In this document: positions 10,433 to 19,249 of the stretch, in pieces | Layout of the letters: every line of letters begins with the position of its first letter | Numbering within the stretch: position 1 is the first letter of the stretch | DNA from: Coemansia sp. RSA 1200 | Taxonomy: Eukaryota > Kickxellomycota > Kickxellomycetes > Kickxellales > Kickxellaceae | Length of the DNA stretch: 64,000 nt | Reading direction: 5' to 3' | NCBI GenBank assembly: GCA_027578915.1 | Contig: JANBTT010000021.1 | Coordinates: 1-64,000 of the forward strand | Position numbers and translations under genes: made by a program | The notes under the pieces: generated by a model | Databases searched by the model: none | Seen by the model: only the letters and a program-made list of their open reading frames with translations | Told to the model about the DNA's origin: nothing

Positions 10433-11386
10433 CTAGCTGGGAGGGAGGTTGGACAGATCGGGGGCGTCGTCGTGGTCGATGGTGGCGTGCGACACGTTCC
10501 TCTCGCTCTCAAACATAGTGACGTTGCCGGAGCGCGGCATGGCCATGATGCCGGACCTGACGGCCTCGAGGATACCAAAGGGCCTGACGAGCTTGAGGAA
10601 GGCGTCAATCCGATCGCTCTTTGCATTCAGCGACACAACCGCCGTGTTGTGCGCAACATCGAGGATCTGGCCCTTGAACAGATCGGCCAGCTGTCTGAGC
10701 GAGTGCAGCCGCTCCTGCGAATCAACGAACGCCGCATCCGACAGCGGCGCACCCTCCTCTCCATCGGCAGTGGCAGTGGCAGCGGTGGCACCATCGCTGG
10801 ACTGTCTCAGAATGCTGACCTTGACCAGCAGCGATTCGCGCTCGATGATGCGTGTGTGGCTGTAGTCGAGCACCGCCCAGATGGGGACCAAGTCCTCGAG
10901 CTGCTTCTTGGCCTGCTCCATGACGATAGCCGGGCCCTTGAGCACGAGCGTCATACGACTGAGTCCCGGCACCTCCGTCTTGCTCGCAACAAGCGTGTCG
11001 ATATTGAATCCACGCGCCGCCATGATGCCCGTGACCCGCGCAAGCACGCCGGGCTCGTCCTGCGCCAGACAGTCGAGGATGTGCCGCTCCGTCTGCAGCT
11101 TTGGCGCTATCGGCGTGTTGTACAGGATGTTGGATACCGCTTGCTCCGCGGCCGATGGCCCTGCGTCCACCCGCGGGAGTCGCCGCAGAACCCGCGGGTG
11201 CTGCTGCTTGAACTCCATTGCCGCCGTCGAGCTCTCGTTCACCTTGCCGCTTGGCTCCGCCGGCTTGGCGTTGCCGCTGGCGTTGGCCGTGGTTCCGATT
11301 GCGCGCACGCCGATCCCAATACTCCTACCTACTACGCTGCTGCTGCCAAGTAGCCGCCCGCTTTGAACTAGAACCCGATCAAGCAT
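10433..11386 (-). CDS. ILV6: Acetolactate synthase regulatory subunit, copy A
   Basis: The 317-residue protein is the small regulatory subunit of acetohydroxyacid synthase, which activates Ilv2 and confers valine feedback inhibition. A basic, Ser/Gly-rich mitochondrial presequence begins MLDRVLVQSGRLLG. The ACT domain follows at about residues 105-185 with the hallmarks QDEPGVLARVTGIMAARGFN and EDLVPIWAVLDY. The C-terminal ALS_ss_C domain contains DAFLKLVRPFGILEAVRSG and the family-typical end PDLSNLPPS. The ATG at 11386 is preferred over an in-frame codon at 11488 because the latter would place a hydrophobic non-presequence in front. The gene is intronless. It resembles yeast Ilv6 more than copy B does (EDLVP retained). 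It sits between ILV2 and copy B, all three on the minus strand. Confidence 0.94.
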   Translation of the reverse strand: MLDRVLVQSGRLLGSSSVVGRSIGIGVRAIGTTANASGNAKPAEPSGKVNESSTAAMEFKQQHPRVLRRLPRVDAGPSAAEQAVSNILYNTPIAPKLQTERHILDCLAQDEPGVLARVTGIMAARGFNIDTLVASKTEVPGLSRMTLVLKGPAIVMEQAKKQLEDLVPIWAVLDYSHTRIIERESLLVKVSILRQSSDGATAATATADGEEGAPLSDAAFVDSQERLHSLRQLADLFKGQILDVAHNTAVVSLNAKSDRIDAFLKLVRPFGILEAVRSGIMAMPRSGNVTMFESERNVSHATIDHDDAPDLSNLPPS

Positions 11387-11888
11387 TGTTTGTATGTTGT
11401 TCGTTGAAAGTATAAAAAGGTCTTGTGAATGTGTTGGAAGAAAAAAAGAACTATCTACTAATAATATTCCGAGCGGAAAAAAGAGCAATTCGAAATAAGA
11501 AAGAAAGAAGAAAGAATGACTAGAGCTCCACGGTCTGACCTTTGAAAGAAGGCGATGAAAAAAAGGTGATCCAAAGGGTAAAAAAAGTGGAACAACTGTT
11601 TTTATTTAGTCTCTGATCGAGTTGTGTCACGAAGAAAAAGACTTCAAGCCCTGGTAGCAAACAAACAAACATACAGACCACACAGCTCTCCACCTTTTCA
11701 TTGCTGAATAGCTGTTGCTGCTAGTTGGGCGCTGGTCTTCCAGATAGGATCCTCCTTTCATTGCAATAGAGCATGGTAGTGATGAGTCAGAGAGCTTGGC
11801 CACGCACCTTGGAAAATAAAAAATGCACGAGTGCTAGCATTTGAGAGAAAAGAAAAACATGCGAAGGAAGAAAAAGAACAGCTCTGGC
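11387..11888. promoter_or_regulatory. Spacer between ILV6 copies (copy A promoter)
   Basis: This 502-bp spacer carries the copy A promoter and leader and the copy B 3' flank. It contains one exact TGAGTCA at 11783-11789, listed separately. Small open frames in it lack codon bias and homology features and are not called. Confidence 0.5.
11783..11789. promoter_or_regulatory. TGAGTCA element 3 (Gcn4/Cpc1-type site)
   Basis: This is an exact TGAGTCA about 400 bp upstream of the start codon of ILV6 copy A. It is the third such site in the upstream spacers of this locus. Confidence 0.45.
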
Positions 11889-12857
11889 TCAGCTGGGCGG
11901 CAGATTCGAAAGATCGGGCGGCGGCGATGCAGACTGGGCGTCGTCCTCGCTCGGCGGCTGCTCCTCGTACAGAGAGAGCTTGGCGGACCGCGACATGGCC
12001 ATACGGCCGGAGCGCGCAGCCTCCAGGATGCCAAAGGGCGCAGCAATCTTCATGAAGGCATCGACGCGCTCCGACTTTGCACACAGCTCGACAATACAGC
12101 AGTCAGCGCCAATGTCGGCGATTCTTGCGCCAAACATCGACGCCAGGCTGCGGATGTATCCCAGACGCTTGCTACTCTCGACGACCTGCACGTGCGGGGC
12201 CGACGCATCGGTGAGGTCGGCGGCGTCCTCGGAGCGCTGGTCCTCGGCGATACGACGCTCGCGCCTGTGCACGACGCTTGGAGGCAGCGGCTCGCGCGGC
12301 GTGCATGCGTTGTCGCTGCAGGCCAGGTAATCGGGCCCAAGCGTCGACAGCTTGATCAGCAGGATCTCGCGCTCGACGACCTTTGCGTTAGTGAGGTCGA
12401 CCACCGCCCACACCTGCGGCAGGTCCTCCAGCTGCTTGCGCGCCTGCTGCACCACCGCCTGCTCGCCATTAACCGTGATGGTCATCCGACTCAGTCCCGG
12501 TATCTCCGTGCGGCTAACAACCACGCTGTCAATGTTGTATCCGCGTGCTGCCATGATGCCTGTCGCGCGTGTCAGAATCCCTGGCTCGTCCTGCATGAAG
12601 CAGTTGAGAACGTGGATGTGGTGCGCTGTCTTCTGCGCCGTTGGCGTCTTGTAGATAATGTTGCTCACAGCGTCCGCTGTCGACGTCGTTGTGCCCTTGC
12701 TGTGCCAGCTGCTCTGCGCCTTGCCCGCCCGTCCGACCTGCCGCGTCGTCGACAGGTATCTGTTTGCCGTGCCCATCCGTGTACGTGCAGAGCTGGTGAA
12801 GGCAGCGGCAGAAGCACCGGCTGCCGCTGCGGTGCAGAGCGTGTGCTTGAAAAACAT
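11889..12857 (-). CDS. Acetolactate synthase regulatory subunit, copy B
   Basis: The 322-residue protein is a diverged tandem paralogue of the adjacent ILV6. It has its own presequence (start MFFKHTLCTAAAAG, with Arg residues following), an ACT domain with QDEPGILTRATGIMAARGYN, and a C-terminal domain with DAFMKIAAPFGILEAARSG. It ends in the same PPDLSNLPPS tail. It differs from copy A in the linker between the two domains, which is longer and charged (CSDNACTPRE and ERRIAEDQRSED), and in reading EDLPQVWAVVD where copy A and yeast have EDLVP. The gene is intronless. It is transcribed away from ILV5 across a shared 1.1-kb promoter. Both copies look intact, so a second functional regulatory subunit is likely, though its ligand response is unknown. 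Confidence 0.92.
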   Translation of the reverse strand: MFFKHTLCTAAAAGASAAAFTSSARTRMGTANRYLSTTRQVGRAGKAQSSWHSKGTTTSTADAVSNIIYKTPTAQKTAHHIHVLNCFMQDEPGILTRATGIMAARGYNIDSVVVSRTEIPGLSRMTITVNGEQAVVQQARKQLEDLPQVWAVVDLTNAKVVEREILLIKLSTLGPDYLACSDNACTPREPLPPSVVHRRERRIAEDQRSEDAADLTDASAPHVQVVESSKRLGYIRSLASMFGARIADIGADCCIVELCAKSERVDAFMKIAAPFGILEAARSGRMAMSRSAKLSLYEEQPPSEDDAQSASPPPDLSNLPPS

Positions 12858-13958
12858 GCTTTTGCGTGTTGGCCCTTGTGGTCTCCGCCTCTTGCTGCTT
12901 AAAGATTAAAAAAAGGTTACTGTCCGGAGAAGGAGTTAAGAAGAAAGGGACGATTTTTTTTTGACAAAGGTGCAGCAGGAAAGGGCCGTTTTTATCTTTT
13001 ATCAAGCCGGTTAGTTACAAGGTCTAGCATTAAATCCAAAAACTGTCTGAGGGGGGGAGGAAAGAAAAGAAAGTGGTGTGACTATTTTTTTCAGCCGTTA
13101 TCTCTCGCCAGGTGTCAGCAAACAAGCCTGCCTGGCAATCTTGTGCGCTCGATTATCCTGGAGAGCTCTTCGGCTCCTGCGTTCTAGCATTCATTCTGCC
13201 AGGCGCATGAGCGGAACGATACACATGCATCTACATATGTACTCGCACAGCAAGGCCTTTGGCAGCGTGCATCCGTGTTTTCCCTGGCTGTTGAACGCCA
13301 GCTGGATCCAGCACCCAGCACAAGAAAAAGAGAAAGAAAATGAAACAGCTCAAACAGATGCTGTAGCCTCCTCCCGGAGAATCGTTGTTCCCGCACTCTT
13401 GTCTGGCTGCAGGCGGCTTCGGGAGCTTGCCAGCCAATCCAGATCCCCTCCCCCAGCTGCAAAAAAGGTGTGAGTCAGCAAGATAACACCAGAGTGGTGG
13501 GATGTGGATGGATGGCTGCTCTCCTGTGTGACTTGCTTCCTTCTTCCCCATCAATGCCCAAAGTAACAGAGGAGGCAAGTGCGATGCTGGACAGTGCATC
13601 CCGACCTGGCTGGTGCAAAAAAGCCGCCGCTCGCTCTGTCTTTTGCTAAAGTTCAACAGTCGACATGGAAGATAGTTTTTCCAGGAAATCCACTCTTTTT
13701 GATCTTCCCCTCTACAAGTTGTGCCTTGTCGATTTGTATAAATGAGGCAAGGCCCAGCCCGCCCAGAGACGAAGCGCCCCCTCTCCTCCTCTTCTTTTTC
13801 GTTTCATTTCTGATCCTGCCTCTTTTTCGAAACTAAAAATCCTCTTGTTTCTCTGTAAAAATCTAAAGTTCTGCTTTTCCCTTGGCGAACATCTTCAAGC
13901 AACTTGTTTTAAAACACCACCACCACCAACACACAGCTAAACTAGCACCACCGTCACA
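12858..13958. promoter_or_regulatory. Divergent promoter between ILV6 copy B and ILV5
   Basis: This 1.1-kb region separates two divergently transcribed genes of one pathway. It contains an exact TGAGTCA at 13471-13477 and a TATAAAT at 13737-13743, about 220 bp before the ILV5 start. A CT-rich leader follows the TATA element and ends in a CACC-rich stretch before the ATG. No gene was found inside it. Confidence 0.6.
13471..13477. promoter_or_regulatory. TGAGTCA element 4 (Gcn4/Cpc1-type site)
   Basis: This is an exact TGAGTCA near the middle of the divergent ILV6 copy B/ILV5 promoter, about 490 bp from the ILV5 start and 610 bp from the ILV6 copy B start. A single site here could serve both genes. 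Confidence 0.45.
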
Positions 13959-15759
13959 ATGGTCTCTCGCGCTGCTATCCGCACCTTTGCCCGCACCGCT
14001 GCTTCTGCTGCTCGTGCCCCCCTTGCGACCCGCGTTCTGGGTGCTGCTCCTCGCTTTGCTGCCCGCGCTATTCCCTCTGCCTCGATTTCGGTAAGTATTT
14101 TCCATACGATCTTTTTCTGGTAGACAGAATGAACTAGCCCTCTTCTCTCTAAAGACATTTGGAGGGATTTCTTGTCAACTTTGCCTGTAAGAGATAAGCA
14201 TGGCGCGCCTGTCCGTGTTCTGCGAATGCCATTGCTGGCTGGCCTGTTTTGCAGATGAAGAAAACACGTCTCTCTTGTCTCTTTGGTGCCGTGCTTTTGC
14301 TGGTTGACAAATAAAAGAACGTGGCTTTCAAGTGTACACACAGGTCCTTCAGACTCCATGCTTCTTCTGTTTCTCACACCCGAATCGATTGCTCGTGCAT
14401 TGGCTGACAACGGCAAATTTTTCTTCCCAGAGACGACAGCCGCTGATCTGATCACCAGCGGTTTTTTTTCTGTCCCTAAAGATAAGGGAGAGAAGGGTTG
14501 TGAGGGATTTGTTATTTAGGCTTTTCGGCCCTTTGATTTCAATCCTTTATTTTTGCATGCTTGACCAAGGAAGAATCAAGATCAAGCATCAAAGAAAATA
14601 AGCGTAGTGCGTGATTGTTACTAACCAACAGTGACTGACTTTTTTTTCTGCTTGCTCTGACTGATCCTCACGACGGCCGGATGTGTAGGGTGTCCAGCAG
14701 GTCCGCGGCATGAAGACCCTGGACTTTGGCGGCTCCAAGGAAAAGGTGTACGAGCGCTCTGACTGGCCCAAGGAGAAGCTTCTGGACTACTTCAAGAACG
14801 ACACGCTTGCGGTTCTCGGATACGGACCCCAGGGCCACGGACAGGGCCTCAACCTCCGCGACAACGGGCTTAACGTCATCGTTGGTGTGCGCAAGGACGG
14901 GCGCTCGTGGAAGAAGGCTGTTGCCGAGGGCTGGGTTCCCGGAAAGAACCTGTTCTCGATTGAGGAGGCGGCCGACAAGGGCACTGTGATCCTCAACCTT
15001 CTCTCTGACGCGGCGCAGCGCGACCTGTGGCCGGTCATCAAGCCGTACGTCACGCCAGGCAAGACTCTGTACTTCAGCCACGGCTTCGCCATCACATACA
15101 AGAGCCAGACGCACGTGGAGCCCCCGGCCGGTGTTGATGTTGTGCTGTGCGCACCCAAGGGCTCGGGCACCACCCTGCGCACCCTGTTCCTCGACGGCAA
15201 GGGCCTCAACTCGTCGATCGCAGTGTTCCAGGATGCTTCGGGCAAGGCGCACGAGCGCGTTGTCGGTCTGGGCGTGGCGATCGGATCGGGCTACCTGTAC
15301 GAGACCACGTTCGAGAAGGAGGTGTACTCGGATCTGTTCGGCGAGCGCGGTGTGCTGATGGGCGCCATTAACGGGCTTTTCCGCGCGCAGTACGATATTC
15401 TGCGCGCCCAGGGCCACTCTCCATCGGAGGCCTTCAACGAGACCGTCGAGGAGGCCACGCAGTCGCTGTTCCCGCTGATCGGCGCCAAGGGCATGGACTG
15501 GATGTACGCCAACTGCTCCGTGACTGCGCAGCGCGGTGCTCTTGACTGGCACCAGAAGTTCTACGACGCCTCGCTCCCCGTCTTCAAGGAGCTCTACGAG
15601 TCCGTCAAGAACGGCACTGAGAGCCAGCGCTCGCTCGACAAGAACTCCCAGGCCGATTACCGTGAGTCCCTCGAGGTGGAGCTCAAGGAGATCCGCGAGG
15701 CTGAGATCTGGCGTGCCGGCGAGACCGTCCGCGGCCTCCGTCCCGAGAACAACAAGTAA
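13959..15759 (+). CDS. ILV5: Ketol-acid reductoisomerase, mitochondrial (two exons)
   Basis: Ketol-acid reductoisomerase isomerises and reduces acetolactate or acetohydroxybutyrate with NADPH and Mg2+, directly after the Ilv2/Ilv6 step. Exon 1 (13959-14090) encodes exactly 44 residues of Arg/Ala-rich mitochondrial presequence (MVSRAAIRTFARTAAS) and ends at GTAAGT. A 598-bp intron ends with TGTAG at 14688. Exon 2 (14689-15759) continues in phase 0 with GVQQVRGMKTLDFGG, the conserved fungal Ilv5 junction. The 400-residue product is the usual class I length. Visible motifs are the nucleotide loop GYGPQGHGQGLNLRDNG and the metal-binding stretch SDLFGERGVLMG. The leader shows TATAAAT and strong pyrimidine bias, and codon use is very biased, suggesting high expression. 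It diverges from ILV6 copy B. Confidence 0.96.
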
Positions 15760-16085
15760 ACTGTGGTAGAACTGGTTCTTTCCTTTTTTCCTGTCTTTAT
15801 GTTTCTTGTCAAACTATGTGACGACATTGAGTTGCTATTAAACCTACCTGCCACTTCATTTCTTGCTTGGGCAATTTTTGAACATGCAAAACGCATCCTT
15901 TCTCAACACAAACGTCGAAGGAGCATTTGGCGGTGAAGCGATGACTGACTGGTGTTTAAGGAGAATATCTCCTCTTTTTGTTCAAACAAACCAGCTTACT
16001 TTACCCGATTCATTATGATTGCAGACCGTTCTTTGTTGCTCACACTGACAGCTGTATGCTGTTGAGTGAGGTGGATCCCCCTGGC

Positions 16086-16117
<32 letters not shown>

Positions 16118-16830
16118 ACGCAAGCAAGCAAGGATCACTCTTTCTTTTGTTTCCTTCCAAAAAAACCGGTCTCCACCAGATAAACAGGGCTATACCTGGC
16201 TTTCCAAACAATGATCGTATACCCGCGTACATGTATCTGTTGGACCAACACAACCACCACCCCTCGTGTGTATCCAGCAGTGACTCGTTCACTCGTGCAT
16301 TTTTCCCTCTCACTCGCTCACACAAGCAGAAAGTGCAAGAAAAGCATTGCCACAATTTCGTTCAACCACAATAGCTTTTATTACTTTCTTCGGACATTCC
16401 TGTTTAAAACGAGTATTTTCTTCGTCCTTCCCTGTATTTCTGAGGAATAAAGGGTGGCATTTGTTGGAACTCTCCGCCATGGCATGTAGAAAACGACAAT
16501 TGCTGAGTGAGTAATATGTATTGAGTGAGGGAGGAGTTTATTTCCATGTCCTATTTTTCCTTTAAATTGCCGGTGCTGGGTGACATGTAATGGGCCTTTT
16601 TGCTAACATGCCATTAGCCTATTTTTCTCTTTGTTTTCACTCTATTTCTATTAAAAATAAAACGAATTAATACCCCACTTACTACCGGTAGTAAGTGATA
16701 GATCAATATGACAACGTAGTGTATTGCGCTCGCATTCAGTTCCTCAGGATCCATCCAGATTCTCTTTTAAAATAATCCGTTTATTTTTGGTTATTACGCA
16801 CACGTCATCATAAAAACAACAACAACAACA
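15760..16830. other. ILV5 3' flank and upstream region of the short Zn2Cys6 gene
   Basis: This 1.07-kb AT-rich spacer holds the ILV5 terminator region and the upstream region of the next gene. It contains an 11-unit CAA microsatellite, listed separately. The leader just before 16831 is also CAA-rich. No gene was identified in it. Confidence 0.5.
16085..16117. repeat. (CAA)11 microsatellite
   Basis: Eleven uninterrupted CAA units lie in the noncoding spacer after ILV5. Similar CAA/CAG runs occur inside coding regions of this window as polyglutamine, so slippage of this triplet seems common in the genome. Confidence 0.9.
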
Positions 16831-17514
16831 ATGTCTCGTCCACGACAATCTGGTGAGGAAACTTTTGTGGGATCCTCTAGTTCTCCGCAGCAGCAACAGC
16901 AGCAGCAGCAACAGCAGCAGCAGCAACAACATCAACAACAGCATCAGCAGCAAACCCACATATATGGCAGCAACATCAACATCACTTCCACCCCCTTTTT
17001 CAATTCACTTCTTCTACCGATGCTGCCAGAGTCAGGCTTAATGCAGCAGTCCAATAACAACATCCCAGGACAGTATCCACAAGCATACAGAAACGAATAT
17101 ATCTCAACTTTACTACCTCCACCTCCACCTACAACAGCCATAGCCACGCAAAATAGGAATGTGAGAACTCGAGCGATTTCCAATGCCTCAGGAAGCTCCT
17201 CCATTTCCAGAGCAAAACACGCATGCGACAGCTGCCGGAAGAAAAAAGCGCGCTGCAGTGGCGGACAGCCAAGGTGCGAGAGGTGCTTGATCCGTGGAAC
17301 CGAATGCGTGTACTCGGCGCCAAAAAGACGCGGCCGTCCACCAAAGCCTCGGGCCAGCATGCCGCCAAACACGACAGATGCCGACAGTGGCAGCAGCAAT
17401 AATAAAACCTCTTACAACATTTCAGAAAAGCAAGTAAAAAAGGATGAAAAAAGAAAGCTTGCCCATTACCGGATTCGAACCGGTGATCTTCAGTTTACAA
17501 GACTGACGCCGTAG
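16831..17514 (+). CDS. Short Zn2Cys6 zinc-cluster protein ending inside an antisense tRNA
   Basis: The frame encodes 227 residues with a polyglutamine tract (about residues 20-41) and a zinc cluster at residues 132-159 with spacing CX2CX6CX6CX2CX6C. An AT-hook-like KRRGRPPKPR follows immediately. It has no fungal middle homology region, unlike the three large zinc-cluster proteins in this window. The last 18 or so codons (ending RIRTGDLQFTRLTP) are the reverse complement of a tRNA-Thr gene, and the stop codon lies within that tRNA. The true protein may therefore be a truncated DNA-binding domain, a dominant competitor of the larger paralogues, or a decaying gene. A splice donor before the tRNA was sought, but no convincing downstream exon was found. 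It is adjacent to the ILV block, but a role there is unproven. Confidence 0.6.
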   Translation: MSRPRQSGEETFVGSSSSPQQQQQQQQQQQQQQHQQQHQQQTHIYGSNINITSTPFFNSLLLPMLPESGLMQQSNNNIPGQYPQAYRNEYISTLLPPPPPTTAIATQNRNVRTRAISNASGSSSISRAKHACDSCRKKKARCSGGQPRCERCLIRGTECVYSAPKRRGRPPKPRASMPPNTTDADSGSSNNKTSYNISEKQVKKDEKRKLAHYRIRTGDLQFTRLTP

Positions 17515-17532
17515 CCCCTTGGCCAAACGGGC
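17461..17532 (-). tRNA. tRNA-Thr (anticodon TGT)
   Basis: The minus strand folds as a complete 72-nt cloverleaf. The acceptor arms GCCCGTT and AATGGGC pair (one G-T). The D stem is GCC/GGC. The anticodon stem TCAGT/ACTGA encloses the loop CTTGTAA with anticodon TGT. The T arm is ACCGG-TTCGAAT-CCGGT and provides a canonical B box. There is no intron. It overlaps the 3' end of the short Zn2Cys6 frame on the opposite strand. Confidence 0.95.
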
Positions 17533-17890
17533 ATTGTCAATTCACGTGACTATTCAGACACCCAAGCCAATTGACAGAGTTTGTCGGGGGTTGGAATTAA
17601 AGGTAACGACAGATACGAAAGTAGTTAGAAGGAAATAAAAACGTGTGCTGCTTTGTTTTCTTACTAACACTCCTGTTCATGACCAGTGACCAGGTGGTAC
17701 TAGTGACTATTGCACTTCTTGCGCTAACTGCAATGCAATGATATCTGCGTCACCGGTTCCTGCACACATGGATAAACAAAAAACAACACGTTGACACATC
17801 CACGTACTTATAAGCGCCATCTTCATAATAATAAAAGTACAAAGTGTTATTGTTGATTACGGTAAAAGTGAAAACAAGACATTACAGGTA
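17533..17890. other. Spacer between tRNA-Thr and the next gene
   Basis: This 358-bp AT-rich spacer includes the upstream flank of the tRNA gene and the 3' end of the minus-strand gene that follows. No other feature was seen. Confidence 0.5.
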
Positions 17891-19249
17891 TTATATGCTC
17901 TTTGCGTCATCAGCGTCATCGACATATGCGGGCATGTCAATGAGAAGGAACTGGGCACGGTCGTATCCGACGTTCTTGATGAGGATATCGGCGCCTGGCG
18001 TCACCTGCTTCATATGGATACCGTTGCCGTCCTTGAGATGGATGGAACCAGGGAGCATCAGACAACTGCCGCCCTGCAAGGCGGATCCGTGCTTGTCGAA
18101 TGTGGTGATCGAGTGGATGAACAGACTGCGGAAACTGCATGGCCTTGGCAAGTGGTGCGGCTGGCTGGGACTATGCGACGACGCATGAGTATTTCTGGGC
18201 CCAGCGTCGCTTGGGCTGCGCAGTCTGGCAGTGGAAGGTGTGATTGGCAGCGTGGCTGCGCGGTGTATCTTTGGAATCTCAAAGACCGGCGGCTCGCTGC
18301 TGCTCTTCGCGGCGGGCTTGACTGTGTGGCAGACGCTCGAGCACGGCGACAGGCGACATAGGTAGATGTAGACGTTGCTGTCGAGCCCAAAGACGTCGCC
18401 GCCCAGCTTGGCAGTGAGCTCGGGGAGCTCAACAAGACCGGTCCCGAGGTTGACGTATGAGTTGAGGTCGGGCTTTGGCGCAGCAATCATACAGAGCCTG
18501 TTGAGGCGGTGATCGGGCGGGATAAACATCGACTGGACCCACGGACCAGTGATCGGAAGACTGCCCTTGATCCAGATCTCGACGCCGCTGGTGATCGAGG
18601 CTGTGGTGTTCTTTGTGGAACAACCACGCCGCAGTCCAGTGCCAGAATACAGACACTCGACGTGGTGCTTCTGGAGGGACCGCACGGTGGTTTTCCCATC
18701 GCAGTACATGGCGCCCTCGATGCCGCTGTTGCACACAAGACTGATGGTGTAGATGCCGCCAATCTTGTCTCGGGACACGCACCCGTTGTTGGGCAGCCAC
18801 GCCTCGTAGACTGCCTTGAGCCGTCCAACCCCTTCGTCCTCCAGCGGCACAAGCGAGTCGGAGAAGAACGTCTTCAGGATGCGCCCGCCTCCGGTGTCCA
18901 GAAGCAGACGGGACCCGCTGCTGTACGAGTCATATGTGGCGTAGGGCAGCTTCTGGTCGAGGGCAAAGTATGTTGTTGCGCCTGAGCTGGAGCCCGTTCC
19001 GCGGGCTGATGTGGCCAGACTGCGCTTGTGAAGAGAGGACCTGTGGATGCCTGGTCCAGCCGCGGTGGCTGGCGGCTTCTGGATGGGTCGGCTGTTGTTG
19101 TGGCTGCGAAAATGGCTGGCAAATGCGGAGGCGAACGATGTGTTTTGCGGCCTGCTGGTGGTGGCGGTATGGCTATCGTCTGTGCAGGGCTCGATGGCTG
19201 TGGCGCCCATTCCAAAGAGCGACTGCAAGCGGTTCCGCATTCTGCCCAT
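17891..19249 (-). CDS. Unrecognised 452-residue protein
   Basis: I do not recognise this protein. The N-terminal third (to about residue 100) is Ser/Thr/His-rich and probably disordered. The middle (about residues 100-310) looks folded: it has alternating hydrophobic strands, aromatic residues and several cysteines, for example GVEIWIKGSLPITGPWVQSM and GLDSNVYIYLCRLSPCSSVC. A second Ser/Pro/His-rich linker follows. A C-terminal folded segment (about residues 375-452) contains IHSITTFDKHG and KNVGYDRAQFLLIDMP. The pattern suggests a beta-rich domain interrupted by a disordered insertion. No signal peptide or membrane helix is seen. The start ATG at 19249 opens with basic MGRMRNRLQSLFGMG. The long open frame with GC-biased third positions supports a real gene, transcribed toward the tRNA. 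Confidence 0.7.
   Translation of the reverse strand: MGRMRNRLQSLFGMGATAIEPCTDDSHTATTSRPQNTSFASAFASHFRSHNNSRPIQKPPATAAGPGIHRSSLHKRSLATSARGTGSSSGATTYFALDQKLPYATYDSYSSGSRLLLDTGGGRILKTFFSDSLVPLEDEGVGRLKAVYEAWLPNNGCVSRDKIGGIYTISLVCNSGIEGAMYCDGKTTVRSLQKHHVECLYSGTGLRRGCSTKNTTASITSGVEIWIKGSLPITGPWVQSMFIPPDHRLNRLCMIAAPKPDLNSYVNLGTGLVELPELTAKLGGDVFGLDSNVYIYLCRLSPCSSVCHTVKPAAKSSSEPPVFEIPKIHRAATLPITPSTARLRSPSDAGPRNTHASSHSPSQPHHLPRPCSFRSLFIHSITTFDKHGSALQGGSCLMLPGSIHLKDGNGIHMKQVTPGADILIKNVGYDRAQFLLIDMPAYVDDADDAKSI

Noticed and set aside
10409..11353. 314-codon frame antisense to ILV6 copy A, and a similar one at 11841-12902 antisense to copy B
   Set aside because: Both mirror the regulatory subunit genes and are Arg/His-rich translations typical of antisense shadows.
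13937..14455. 172-codon frame antisense to ILV5 exon 1 and intron
   Set aside because: Half of it lies in intron sequence and the rest mirrors the presequence, so nothing supports coding.
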